This document shows, one piece after another, positions 54,477 to 63,145 of a DNA stretch of 64,000 nt; the stretch's first letter is position 1; every line of letters starts with the position of its first letter. The notes beneath the pieces were generated by a model that saw only the letters and a list, made by a program, of their open reading frames with translations, searched no databases and was not told the DNA's origin. The stretch is from Halovivax ruber XH-70 (lineage in GTDB: Archaea; Halobacteriota; Halobacteria; Halobacteriales; Natrialbaceae), in the NCBI RefSeq assembly GCF_000328525.1, contig NC_019964.1, forward strand, positions 1,798,001 to 1,862,000, in the 5' to 3' direction. The translations under genes were made by a program, and so were the position numbers.

Positions 54477-54860
54477 TCAGAAGCCGACGAGCGCGGGCGA
54501 CGCTTCCGCCGAAATCCCGCGGATCGTCCGGTCGAACGCCAGGACGATCACGTTGTTGAACACGAAGAAGAGGTACATCGAAACGACCGTCACGAGGAAC
54601 GCGAGGTCGATCGGGTGTGAGAGATAGTGACCGACGGCGACGACGATCCCCGCGTAGGTAGCGGCGGCAAGCGCAACTCCCGCAAATCCGAACACATCGT
54701 AGAAAAAGACCGTGACAGGATTCAGTTCCTTCGCGTACGGGGCGAAGATCAACAGCACCGCCGTCGTCACGTCGACGAGCCACAACAGGTGAAAGGAGCG
54801 CCGAAGCCATCGGGAGTTGGGTGGGTCGAGATAGTGACGAGCCAGCCGTGTGACGATCAT
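54477..54860 (-). CDS. Small membrane protein, three helices
   Basis: A 127-residue membrane protein: helices at about 22-43 (SFHLLWLVDVTTAVLLIFAPYA), 53-77 (FYDVFGFAGVALAAATYAGIVVAVG) and 83-108 (IDLAFLVTVVSMYLFFVFNNVIVLAF). The C-terminus is soluble. I do not recognise a family. The chosen start at 54860 removes an arginine-rich upstream frame. Confidence 0.72.
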   Translation of the reverse strand: MIVTRLARHYLDPPNSRWLRRSFHLLWLVDVTTAVLLIFAPYAKELNPVTVFFYDVFGFAGVALAAATYAGIVVAVGHYLSHPIDLAFLVTVVSMYLFFVFNNVIVLAFDRTIRGISAEASPALVGF

Positions 54861-54970
54861 TCGTCGGTCGTTGGGGAGGACCGGCGATAGCGCCTGTGCC
54901 TGCACATGTCCGCCCCAGGACCGACGAGGAGGACGTTCCGATCGCCGGAGCCCGATGTTCGGCAGACGAA

Positions 54971-55900
54971 TCAGCCAGCAGCGAGCGCCGCCTCGATCCG
55001 CGATTCGATGTCCGTGAGTTCGTCCCGCAGTGCGTCGCCTTCTTTCCCTTCGAGTTCGGTGAGTCGGTCGCGGATACCAGCGAGGAGTTCGTACTTCTCG
55101 TCCTCGTCGACGCCGGTCTTCTGGACGTAGACAGACTCGGATCGGTCGTAGACCTCGTCGGGTTCGAGGTCGGTCACCGACAGCACGACGTCGACCTTCG
55201 TCGGATCGATGCCGCGGACCCACTCGTGTGGGATGTCGTGGGCATCGAGGGCGTCGAAGACGGTCGCCTCGTCGCGGAGTGATCGACGTTCCCGGGTCGC
55301 CCGCGTGATCGTCCCGAACCGGCCGTGCAATCGCTGGTCGGGACCGAGGCGGTCGAGGAGTTCGTCGCGAAACGTCGTTCGGAGGCGGTCCGAGCCGCGT
55401 TGAACGTCGGAACTGATGACGTAGCAATCGGTCAGGTCCGTCGTCGACAGTTCGTCCGGTTCCGACACGTCGAACCGATGGAGGTGTTCGGCGAGCAAGA
55501 GCGCGTCGTCGTGGAGCCGGTCCGGCGCCGTTCGCGCCTCGGCAGGGCTGACGAGAAACGGACTCTCACCGGCCGTTTCCGCCGCCAGGTTGAACACGAC
55601 GTCGTCGCCGTCGATCACGATGTCGGACGTGAGTGTGAGCACGGTGACGTAGGGCTCGACACCCGGTTGCAGCGTCTGGATGCCGATCGGGTTCGATTCG
55701 AGCCGATCGACGAGCACGTCGAACTGCTCGCGCCGGAGTGTCCGATCCTCGCCGCTGTCGAAAAATTCGATCACGAGTCGGTCGTCCTCGATCGACCGGG
55801 TGGTGAACCGACGGGCCGAGACGGGCGTCTCCAGCGCCGCGCCGTCGTCGAGCGCCGCGAGCTGCGTTCGAAGGTCGTCCCAGCGCGCTGCTGCGTCCAT
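54971..55900 (-). CDS. Hypothetical haloarchaeal protein, 309 residues
   Basis: A soluble 309-residue protein of unknown family. Residues 1 to about 125 are beta-rich (LETPVSARRFTTRSIEDDRLVIEFFDSGED, VTVLTLTSDIVIDGDDVVFNLAAE), and the rest is helix-rich, ending in a coiled-coil-like LLAGIRDRLTELEGKEGDALRDELTDIESRIEAALA. No catalytic motif is visible. It may act as a scaffold or an inhibitor; there is no evidence for either. The ATG at 55900 is the first that keeps the beta domain whole. Confidence 0.68.
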   Translation of the reverse strand: MDAAARWDDLRTQLAALDDGAALETPVSARRFTTRSIEDDRLVIEFFDSGEDRTLRREQFDVLVDRLESNPIGIQTLQPGVEPYVTVLTLTSDIVIDGDDVVFNLAAETAGESPFLVSPAEARTAPDRLHDDALLLAEHLHRFDVSEPDELSTTDLTDCYVISSDVQRGSDRLRTTFRDELLDRLGPDQRLHGRFGTITRATRERRSLRDEATVFDALDAHDIPHEWVRGIDPTKVDVVLSVTDLEPDEVYDRSESVYVQKTGVDEDEKYELLAGIRDRLTELEGKEGDALRDELTDIESRIEAALAAG

Positions 55901-56046
55901 AGTCACACACCGACGGCCGGACGGGAAAATCGATGCCCGGCATCGCACGGCTCCGGGCCCATTGGCCGATCGAGATGGCAGTTCGGTCCATCCGTGCAGG
56001 CCTGGTCAGACAGGGTGCGCTGTCAGGACACGGGACGCCGTTCGGT

Positions 56047-56556
56047 TCAAGACGGCGTGATCCGGTCCCAGAACGACTTCATCTCGGAGGACTCCGACAT
56101 CGCCTCGAGCTCCCTGAACGCCGACGTTTCCTCCTCTCTGTTGGCCGACAACGGATCCATCACCTCGCTTCCGTACCCGATCCGATCCGCCATCAGTTCG
56201 AGTCCCTCGTAGGCCGTCATCTCGACGCGTTCGGTCATCATCCCGGCCGTCATATAGCCCATGTCGCGCATCCCGGCGTCGTCGATCGACTCGTCCAGTT
56301 CGATACGTTCCTCGTGGAGGCCGTCGACGACGGCATCCTCGATCGGGGCCGGTGTCGACCCGATCTCGTCGAAAACCGTTTCGAGCCGGGAGACGTGGTC
56401 TCTGGTCTCGTCGCGGTGCTCGGCCATCCCGTCGCTCAGCTGCTCGTTGTCGGCCATCCGAGCCATGTGGTCGAGTTCGTCGACCAGCTGTGTCTCGGCG
56501 TAGTACTGCTGACGGAGCTTGTGTTCGAACATGTCTTCGAGTGCATTCATGGACAT
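56047..56556 (-). CDS. DUF892 (YciF-like) ferritin-fold protein
   Basis: A 169-residue four-helix protein of the DUF892/YciF type. LEDMFEHKLRQQYYAETQLVDELDHMARMADNEQLSDGMAEHRDETRDHVSRLETVFDEIG is typical of its first two helices, and the closing FRELEAMSESSEMKSFWDR of its last. Bacterial members are linked to stress response; metal binding is uncertain. The start is ambiguous between 56556, 56550 and a GTG at 56559. Confidence 0.82.
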   Translation of the reverse strand: MSMNALEDMFEHKLRQQYYAETQLVDELDHMARMADNEQLSDGMAEHRDETRDHVSRLETVFDEIGSTPAPIEDAVVDGLHEERIELDESIDDAGMRDMGYMTAGMMTERVEMTAYEGLELMADRIGYGSEVMDPLSANREEETSAFRELEAMSESSEMKSFWDRITPS

Positions 56557-56666
56557 CACCCGGTCCGACCTGCATCGAGAGTGGGCTTAGTCACGGCACC
56601 CGAGCGTGCAAGCGGCGGAGCCGACGAGCGGCCGTCGACTCACTGCCACGTCGCGCCCATCCGTCG

Positions 56667-57536
56667 CTACGAGACGTCCAGTTCGACCGCGGAGAGTGGG
56701 AGTCGCCGCTCGGGTACGGACGTCGCGTCGGCGTCGGTGACGAAGAGAGCTCCCTCGGGCTCGGTCGACTCGGCACCGTCCTCACCATCGTCGAGAGACG
56801 CTTCAGGCGTCTGGGACTGCGTTCGTCCACCCGTCCCGCCAGTGAGAACGGTAACCCCGTCCGCGACGAGCGGTGCGAGCACCCCGGCGACGACGGTTCG
56901 AGGGTCGTCGAACGCCCGGTCGACCACGACGCGCGTCCCGGCCTCGATGTCGAACGCCTCGGCGATTCGCCGGGCTTCCGCGAGCGCCGTGGCGTGACTG
57001 ACCGATCCACATCGTGTCCCATCGCCATCGTCTACCGCGAGCAGCGGCGTCTCGGGATCGATATCGACCGGCGGGAAGGACGGGTTCTCACTCCAGAGCC
57101 CCGCGTCGAGGTGGTGAACCGCTGGCGCAGGTGGCTCACCGCCGTAACAGACGAGCTGAGTCGACGGACCGGCTTCGACGCCCTCGAGCTGGGTCGCCGG
57201 CGCGACGATCGTCCGGAGCGATTCGGCGTCGCTTTGCGTGTGTGATTCGGCGTCACTCGCCGCGGATGAGGCGGCGTCGATCGCCGTCGACGGCGGGTCG
57301 AACCAGGTCCGCCCCGAAAGTAACGCGGTCCCGAGAAACGAAAGGACGGCGAGCGGTCCATCACCGACGACGCCGACGGTGACCCCACGACGGACGCCGG
57401 TGTGCCTGAGGAAGTTTCCCGCCTTCCAGGCCGAGGTACACACCCAGTGTGCGTCGTAGGTGCGCCCGGTCGAATCGACGAGCGCCGGCCGATCGCCCCG
57501 TCGATCACGCGTGAGATAGTCGGCGACGGTCTCCAT
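56667..57536 (-). CDS. Adenylate-forming-enzyme-like protein, lacking the P-loop
   Basis: A 289-residue protein that begins like an AMP-ligase (METVADYLTRDRRGDRPALVDSTGRTYDAHWVCTSAWKAGNFLRHTGVRRGVTVGVVGDGPLAVLSFLGTALL) but contains no YSSGTTGKPKG-type P-loop and no C-terminal lysine domain. The fold is thus an N-terminal half, rich in Asp and Ser, perhaps acting as a binding subunit or regulator. It is complete at both ends and shows no frameshift, so it is a compact gene rather than a pseudogene. Confidence 0.7.
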   Translation of the reverse strand: METVADYLTRDRRGDRPALVDSTGRTYDAHWVCTSAWKAGNFLRHTGVRRGVTVGVVGDGPLAVLSFLGTALLSGRTWFDPPSTAIDAASSAASDAESHTQSDAESLRTIVAPATQLEGVEAGPSTQLVCYGGEPPAPAVHHLDAGLWSENPSFPPVDIDPETPLLAVDDGDGTRCGSVSHATALAEARRIAEAFDIEAGTRVVVDRAFDDPRTVVAGVLAPLVADGVTVLTGGTGGRTQSQTPEASLDDGEDGAESTEPEGALFVTDADATSVPERRLPLSAVELDVS

Positions 57537-57670
57537 ACGTGGCCGTCGGTCCGGTGGGCGCAAAAACGCGGTGATCCACGTCGACTGTGACCCCGCCCGT
57601 TGTCATCGAGCGGGTACGAACGTACGAACGGACTTTCACAGTCGAGCCGCCGTGAGAATATGACGAGCGC

Positions 57671-58840
57671 TCAGAACGCGCGCTTGATCCGATCGAAGAA
57701 GCCGTCTGCGATCTCGATCTCGTCGCCGCCGGCCTCGGCGAACGCCTCCAGCGCATCGCGTTGTTCCTCGTTTACCGACTCGGGGGTGACGATCTGGACG
57801 GTGACGAAGAGGTCGCCGTGGCCGCGGCCGCGGAGGCGCGGCATGCCCTTCCCGCCGAGACGCATCGTCTCGCCGCTCTGGGTACCGGCGGGCACGTCGA
57901 ACGAGACCGAGCCGTCGAGCGTCGGGATGGTCACCTCGTCGCCGAAGACGGCCTGCGGGAACGAAACCGGGAGACGGTAGTGTAGATCGTGACCGTCACG
58001 CTCGAACTCCTCGTGTTCGGCGATCGAGACGTCTATCAACAGGTCGCCAGCGGGACCGCCCTCGGGACTCGGCGCTCCTTCGCGCTCCATCCGGAGGGTC
58101 TGGCCGTCCTCGATGCCGGCCGGCACGTCCACCGTCAACGTCACCTCGTCACGGACGTAGCCCTCGCCGCGACAGTCACTGCAGGTTTCCGAGTAGAGCG
58201 TCCCTTCTCCCTCACAGCGCCGGCAGGTCGTCGTCTGCTGGACACGCCCGAGCGGCGTCTGCTGGACCTGCGTCACCTGCCCGCGGCCCTGGCACTCTGG
58301 ACACTGCTCTGCGTCGGCCGACGGCGGGTGCCCCGATCCCTCACACGTCTCGCACTCGGTCGGTCGCTCGAACGAGAACTGTCGTTCGACGCCCTCGTAG
58401 GCGTCTTCGAGGGAGATATCGAGTTCCGTTCGGAGGTCGCTTCCGGACCGCGGTCGGCGACGGCCGCGACCGCCACCGCCGCCGAACACCTGTTCGAAGA
58501 TGTCGCCGATGCCACCGCCGCCCATGCCGCCACCGCCGAACGGGTTGCCACCCATCCCGGCTCCGCCGCCGAAGGGGCCAGCACCAGCGTCGCTGGCGTC
58601 GAACCCGTGTTTCTCGGCTTGCTCGTAGCGGTCGTGACCCATCCGGTCGTAGGCCTCACGTTTTTCGTCGTCGGTCAGTACCTGCTTTGCCTTCTGTATC
58701 TTCTTGAACTTCTCCTCGGCGTCGGGTTCGTCCGAGACGTCCGGGTGGTACTCCGTCGCCTTCTCCCGGTAGGCCCGTTTGATCTCTTCGGCGGACGCGT
58801 CGGCACTCACGCCGAGCACGTCGTAGAAGTCCTCGCTCAT
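57671..58840 (-). CDS. dnaJ: Co-chaperone DnaJ
   Basis: A 389-residue type-I Hsp40. The J domain has the HPD motif at residues 32-34, then a Gly/Phe-rich linker, a zinc region with four CxxCxGxG repeats (CETCEGSG, CPECQGRG, CRRCEGEG, CSDCRGEG), and the C-terminal substrate-binding beta domains with LPVSFPQAVFGDEVTIPTLDGS. It stimulates the DnaK ATPase and hands over clients. It is the last gene of the grpE-dnaK cluster, separated from dnaK by a 495-residue gene of unknown role. Confidence 0.96.
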   Translation of the reverse strand: MSEDFYDVLGVSADASAEEIKRAYREKATEYHPDVSDEPDAEEKFKKIQKAKQVLTDDEKREAYDRMGHDRYEQAEKHGFDASDAGAGPFGGGAGMGGNPFGGGGMGGGGIGDIFEQVFGGGGGRGRRRPRSGSDLRTELDISLEDAYEGVERQFSFERPTECETCEGSGHPPSADAEQCPECQGRGQVTQVQQTPLGRVQQTTTCRRCEGEGTLYSETCSDCRGEGYVRDEVTLTVDVPAGIEDGQTLRMEREGAPSPEGGPAGDLLIDVSIAEHEEFERDGHDLHYRLPVSFPQAVFGDEVTIPTLDGSVSFDVPAGTQSGETMRLGGKGMPRLRGRGHGDLFVTVQIVTPESVNEEQRDALEAFAEAGGDEIEIADGFFDRIKRAF

Positions 58841-58988
58841 TCGTTACCACCCGATAATGGGTTGAAACACTTCAAGGGACCGTTCGGGCCTCGCGGCGAG
58901 GCGGTCCGTCGAAGCGGCGCTCGAGGCCGGAAACTGAAGTCGATTAGCAACGAGTGGATGTGGCGAACGCCCGGCCGACCGAGGACCG

Positions 58989-60476
58989 TCAGTCGGCCCG
59001 CTCGGAGCCGTCCAGTTTCTCGGTTCCCTTCAACTGCACCTGATCGTCCGTGACGCGCGCCACCTGCTCGACCTCGACTGGATACTCGTCCTCGCCCGCA
59101 TCTCCCCACTCGAGGGCGGCCTTAATCCGGTCAGTGAGACCCGGGTGCGCGTCGATCTGCATCACCTCGCCGTTCTCCTCGACGGCCGCGACCATCCCAA
59201 CTTCTTCGCCGGTCGCGTCGACGACGGTCTTTCCGACCTCGTCGTCCGTGAGTGTCACCCGGCCGGCGCCCGATTCCCGGTCGTCGGCGTCGATCGACTC
59301 GCCGCCGGTCAGCCCGGTCGAAGTCCCGGCGTCGCCCGACACGGCCTCGTCGGTGATCTCGGACGAGACGTCCCGACTGCTCGTGACTTCCATCGATTCG
59401 ACGGTGCCGTCGGTCACGTCCGCCTGAAGCAGCTTTCGATCCACCACATCGTCCTCGACGACGCGCTCGCGATCGAAGTGCGTACGGATGCGATCGTCCT
59501 CAGCGAACTCCGTCTGGATTTCACACTGGCTCAGCACCTCGTCGGCGGAGAGGTCGACGTCGAGCAACTCGCTCGTCGCGATCGATCGGTGGAGTCCTTC
59601 GACGTCGATATCGCGACCCTCCACCGTATCGGTCCCGGCGACGTCGGTCTCTGCGACCCGGCTCTCGATCGTGAAGCGCTCGACGAAGCCACGCGTCACC
59701 GACCACATCTCCTCGACGTCGAACTCCGCCGCGTACGGCGCGTCCGAGAGGTCGATCCGCGGTGTGGTGTCGTCGGCCAGTCCCTCACCACTCGTGCCGG
59801 TCTCATCTACGTCCATTTCCGTCGCTTGCTCGTGGTCCGGGTCCAGTGTGCCTGCGCCCCCGCCGGCCGTCTGCCCGGACGCTGCCGTCCCATCGGCCGG
59901 CATTCGGGCATCGAGCGACCCGACGTACCGGCCCTCGTCGAACCAGTCGCGGTGGCTGGCTTCGTGCTCCCCGTCCCCGACGAGACGACAACCGGTACAC
60001 TCGCGGGAGACGAGTTCTACGTCGAGCACCTCCTGATCGACCAGGTCGGTGTCGACGAGTTCGCTCTCGATGGTGGCCTCCTCGACGACGACGCTCTCGA
60101 CCACCGTCGTCTCCCGCACCTCGCTCGTCACCACCTCGCCCTCGATGAGGCGCTCTTCGAGCTCCGCCTCCGACAGGTCGCCCCGGGTGATCGCCTCCGT
60201 TCGGTCGATCACCTCGAACGGTTGGTCCGTCTCCGCACCCCGGTAGACGACGACCTGATCGCCCTCGTCCAGATGGTCGAAGAACTCGTCCCAGTCGGCT
60301 CGTTCGTGCGAGTCGCCGACGGTCGACTCGCCGACTACTCGATACCGCGGCGCCTCGTCCGTCGATCGGTCGTCGTCCCTGATCGGGATCGCCCGGTGTT
60401 CGTCCGCCCAGCCGCGGATCGTCTTTCGGTCCGCGGACATTCGCCGCTCGTCAGCATCGGTCGAATCTCGACTCAT
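58989..60476 (-). CDS. Acidic PRC-barrel-like protein between dnaK and dnaJ
   Basis: A 495-residue, very acidic protein. The C-terminal 80 residues (VTLTDDEVGKTVVDATGEEVGMVAAVEENGEVMQIDA) read as a PRC-barrel-like beta domain. The preceding long middle shows repeated short beta-like runs (VVESVVVEEATIESELVDTDLVDQEVLDVELV; then a similar stretch FTIESRVAETDVAGTDTVEG...) that resemble each other, hinting at an internal duplication. The N-terminal 120 residues have a Trp/Tyr-containing alpha/beta start (IRGWADEHRAIPIRDDD). An ATG 12 codons later is an alternative start. The function is unknown; its place in the Hsp70 cluster suggests stress. Confidence 0.72.
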   Translation of the reverse strand: MSRDSTDADERRMSADRKTIRGWADEHRAIPIRDDDRSTDEAPRYRVVGESTVGDSHERADWDEFFDHLDEGDQVVVYRGAETDQPFEVIDRTEAITRGDLSEAELEERLIEGEVVTSEVRETTVVESVVVEEATIESELVDTDLVDQEVLDVELVSRECTGCRLVGDGEHEASHRDWFDEGRYVGSLDARMPADGTAASGQTAGGGAGTLDPDHEQATEMDVDETGTSGEGLADDTTPRIDLSDAPYAAEFDVEEMWSVTRGFVERFTIESRVAETDVAGTDTVEGRDIDVEGLHRSIATSELLDVDLSADEVLSQCEIQTEFAEDDRIRTHFDRERVVEDDVVDRKLLQADVTDGTVESMEVTSSRDVSSEITDEAVSGDAGTSTGLTGGESIDADDRESGAGRVTLTDDEVGKTVVDATGEEVGMVAAVEENGEVMQIDAHPGLTDRIKAALEWGDAGEDEYPVEVEQVARVTDDQVQLKGTEKLDGSERAD

Positions 60477-60852
60477 AGCGTTCGGCGGTTCCGGCGTCTG
60501 ACTCCTAAACGCGGAGAATCGTTTCACCGATAGTTCCGGATTTCCGGCGACGGGCGAACCGGGCTTCGACGCGGAACCGGCGACGGTCCGAGGCCCCATC
60601 GTTCAAGGGTGCGTTACCGGCAACTCGGCTGTCGTCCGCCGCTTCGACAGCGGACGGCGGGTTCGCCCGCGGGCGACACCGCGTGGTATTCGATCGTAAC
60701 CATCGATAAAACGCGCTCTGCACGACGAAACGAGAAACGTTGTCGGACGAACTGCGTTGCACAATCAGTGGACCGGTTCACAGACATCGCGGGCCGGGTA
60801 CGGAACCCGTCACGATGCAAGTTATTCGTCGAAACTGGGCCGTCGGTGCCGT
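60477..60852. other. 376-base stretch without a gene between dnaK and the PRC-barrel gene
   Basis: No frame has haloarchaeal codon bias. On the minus strand GCGTTTAGG about 33 bases before 60476 is a possible promoter of the next gene, so this may not be one transcript with dnaK. A bulged hairpin around 60645-60670 (GTCCGC...GCGGAC) lies in the middle and might end the dnaK message. I see nothing else. Confidence 0.55.
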
Positions 60853-62775
60853 CTAGTCGTCTTCGTCCTCGTCCTCGTCGACTTCTTCGAAGTCGGCGTC
60901 GACGTACTCCTCTTCGGTTCCGTCACCGGCAGCGCCGCCCGGGCCGGGGTTCGGTCCGGCACCTGCGCCGCCCATGCCAGCACCGCCCGCGGCGCCACCC
61001 ATGTCGGCACCAGCGCCCTCGGCGCCGGCAGCAGCCTCCTGGTAGATCTGCTTGCCGATCTCCTGGAGCTCCTTGCTCAGGTCTTCGGTCGCGGCTTCGA
61101 TGTCGTCGGCGTCGGCGTCGGTATCGTCGATCGTCGCCTCGAGGTCGTCGACGGCGTCCTCGATGGAGTCGCGCAGGTCGTCGTCGACCTCGTCGTTCTC
61201 CTCTAACAGCGTCTCGGCGCGCTGGATCGTCGCCTCGGCGGCGTTCCGAGCCTCGATCCGCTCACGGCGCTGCTCGTCCTCTTCGGCGTGCTCTTCGGCC
61301 TCGCGCTGCATGCGGTCGATCTCGTCGTCGGAGAGACCCGCACCGCCCTCGATCGTGATCTCCTCGGATTCGCCAGTTCCCTGGTCCTCGGCAGTCACGT
61401 TGACGATCCCGTTCTCGTCGATGGAGAACGCGACCTCGATCTTCGGCTGGCCGGCCGGGGCCGGTGGGATACCGGTGAGGTGGAACTCGCCGAGTTGTTC
61501 GTTCTTCTCGGCGATCTCTCGCTCACCCTGGAAGACCCGCACCTGCACGGACGTCTGGTTGTCCGCCGCGGTGGTGAAGATCTTCGACTCCTCGGTCGGG
61601 ATCGTCGTGTTCTTCTCGATGAGTCGCTCGAAGAGCCCGCCCTTGACCTCGATACCGAGGCTGAGTGGAGTCACGTCGAGCAGGACGATGTCGTCGACCT
61701 CGCCGCCGAGCACGCCACCCTGGATCGCCGCGCCCAGTGCGACGGCCTCGTCGGGGTTGACGTTCTTCTGGGGCTCTTTGCCGGTGAGGTCCTCGACCTG
61801 GTCTGCGACCTGGGGCATCCGGGTCGACCCGCCGACGAGCAGCACCTCGTCGATGTCGTCCTTGTCGTAGCCGGCGTCCTCGAGAGCTTGCTCGGTCGGC
61901 TCGACCGTCCGCTCGATCAGGTCCGCGGTGAGCGACTCGAACTTCGCACGCGTGAGCGACGCTTCCAGGTGGATCGGACCGTCGTCGGTCGCCGTGATGA
62001 ACGGCAGGTTGATCTCGGTCTCCTTGCGCGAGGAGAGTTCGATCTTGGCCTCCTCGGCTGCGTCCTTGAGCCGCTGGAGAGCCTGGCGATCGTCGCGCAG
62101 GTCGATACCGTGGTCGTCCTCGAAGTCGTCGGCGAGCCAGTCGATGATTGCGTGGTCCCAGTCGTCACCACCGAGGTCGTTGTCACCGTTGGTCGCGACG
62201 ACTTCGTAGACGCCGCCACCGAGGTCGAGAATGGAGACGTCGAACGTCCCGCCACCGAGGTCGTAGACGAGCACCGTCTGGTCGGACTCGTCGTCTAGCC
62301 CGTAGGCCATCGCCGCCGCGGTCGGCTCGTTGATGATGCGCTCGACCTCGAACCCGGCGATCTCGCCGGCGTCCTTGGTGGCCTGGCGCTGGCGGTCAGA
62401 GAAGTACGCCGGGACCGTGATGACCGCCTTCTCGACCTCGTCACCGAGATACTCCTCGGCGTCGCGTTTGATCTTCTGGAGGGTCATCGCCGAGATCTCC
62501 TCGGGCGTGTACGCCTCGTCGTCGATGTCGACGGTGTACTCTTCCTCGCCCATGTGGCGCTTGATCGAGGAGATCGTGTGTTCGGGGTTCTGGATCGCCT
62601 GGTTCTTCGCCGGTTTCCCGACGAGTCGTTCGTCGTCGTCCGTGAACGCGACGACCGACGGCGTCGTCCGGTCGCCCTCTGCGTTGACGATGATCTCCGG
62701 GTCGCCCCCTTCCATCACCGCGAACGCGCTGTTTGTCGTCCCCAGGTCGATCCCGAGAATCTTGTTGCTCGTCAT
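60853..62775 (-). CDS. dnaK: Molecular chaperone DnaK (Hsp70)
   Basis: A 640-residue Hsp70. The nucleotide-binding domain has [30 protein letters not shown] and [19 protein letters not shown]; the substrate-binding domain begins near [14 protein letters not shown] and the C-terminus is Gly/Ala-rich ending in an acidic [11 protein letters not shown]-type tail. I chose the second of two adjacent ATGs (62775) because a strong Shine-Dalgarno GGAGGTG on the minus strand (62779-62785) is spaced best from it. SD sites are rare among the leaderless genes here. A palindrome lies in the promoter. Confidence 0.97.
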   Translation of the reverse strand: MTSNKILGIDLGTTNSAFAVMEGGDPEIIVNAEGDRTTPSVVAFTDDDERLVGKPAKNQAIQNPEHTISSIKRHMGEEEYTVDIDDEAYTPEEISAMTLQKIKRDAEEYLGDEVEKAVITVPAYFSDRQRQATKDAGEIAGFEVERIINEPTAAAMAYGLDDESDQTVLVYDLGGGTFDVSILDLGGGVYEVVATNGDNDLGGDDWDHAIIDWLADDFEDDHGIDLRDDRQALQRLKDAAEEAKIELSSRKETEINLPFITATDDGPIHLEASLTRAKFESLTADLIERTVEPTEQALEDAGYDKDDIDEVLLVGGSTRMPQVADQVEDLTGKEPQKNVNPDEAVALGAAIQGGVLGGEVDDIVLLDVTPLSLGIEVKGGLFERLIEKNTTIPTEESKIFTTAADNQTSVQVRVFQGEREIAEKNEQLGEFHLTGIPPAPAGQPKIEVAFSIDENGIVNVTAEDQGTGESEEITIEGGAGLSDDEIDRMQREAEEHAEEDEQRRERIEARNAAEATIQRAETLLEENDEVDDDLRDSIEDAVDDLEATIDDTDADADDIEAATEDLSKELQEIGKQIYQEAAAGAEGAGADMGGAAGGAGMGGAGAGPNPGPGGAAGDGTEEEYVDADFEEVDEDEDEDD

Positions 62776-63145
62776 CATCACCTCCTTGTGCGCACTTTGG
62801 TTTAAATGTTGGTGGACGAGACCAAGTTTACTTGGTATTATAGAATGAAGGGGCGCTGGCGGGCAGAAGCACACTCAGGCTGGCCGATTGTAACGAGTCG
62901 AGAAGGCAGCACGACAGCCATCGGACACTCGAGGATCTCTCAGTGAAGGGCGATTGTGTGCCACGCAGAGACTTCTCACCGGCGGGCGGGCAGACCGGGC
63001 TGTAAAAGGACTATGAGAGCTGACAGTCAACCTGACAGCGACTACACGCAAGAACCACTCCACCTGTACCCGCTCGCCGAGAGTGCTGCGACCGAGAAAG
63101 GAAGGGCGTCTCCCAGACAGGCCGGTGCGCCGCTCCGGCGTACAG
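62776..63145. other. 370-base gap between grpE and dnaK
   Basis: Holds the dnaK promoter and Shine-Dalgarno site at its dnaK side. The larger part, 62850-63145, has no convincing gene; a weak hairpin (GCCGG...CCGGC) near the grpE end at about 63121-63140 could terminate grpE. I see nothing else. Confidence 0.55.
62821..62836. promoter_or_regulatory. Palindromic operator in the dnaK promoter
   Basis: ACCAAGT-TT-ACTTGGT is a perfect 7-base inverted repeat with a 2-base spacer. It abuts a TATA-like TATAATA (minus strand, 62836-62842) on its downstream side for dnaK, so a bound protein would overlap the start region. A second AT-rich ATTTAAAC (62800-62808) is closer to the ATG and may be an alternative TATA box. 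The heat-shock role is inferred. Confidence 0.65.
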
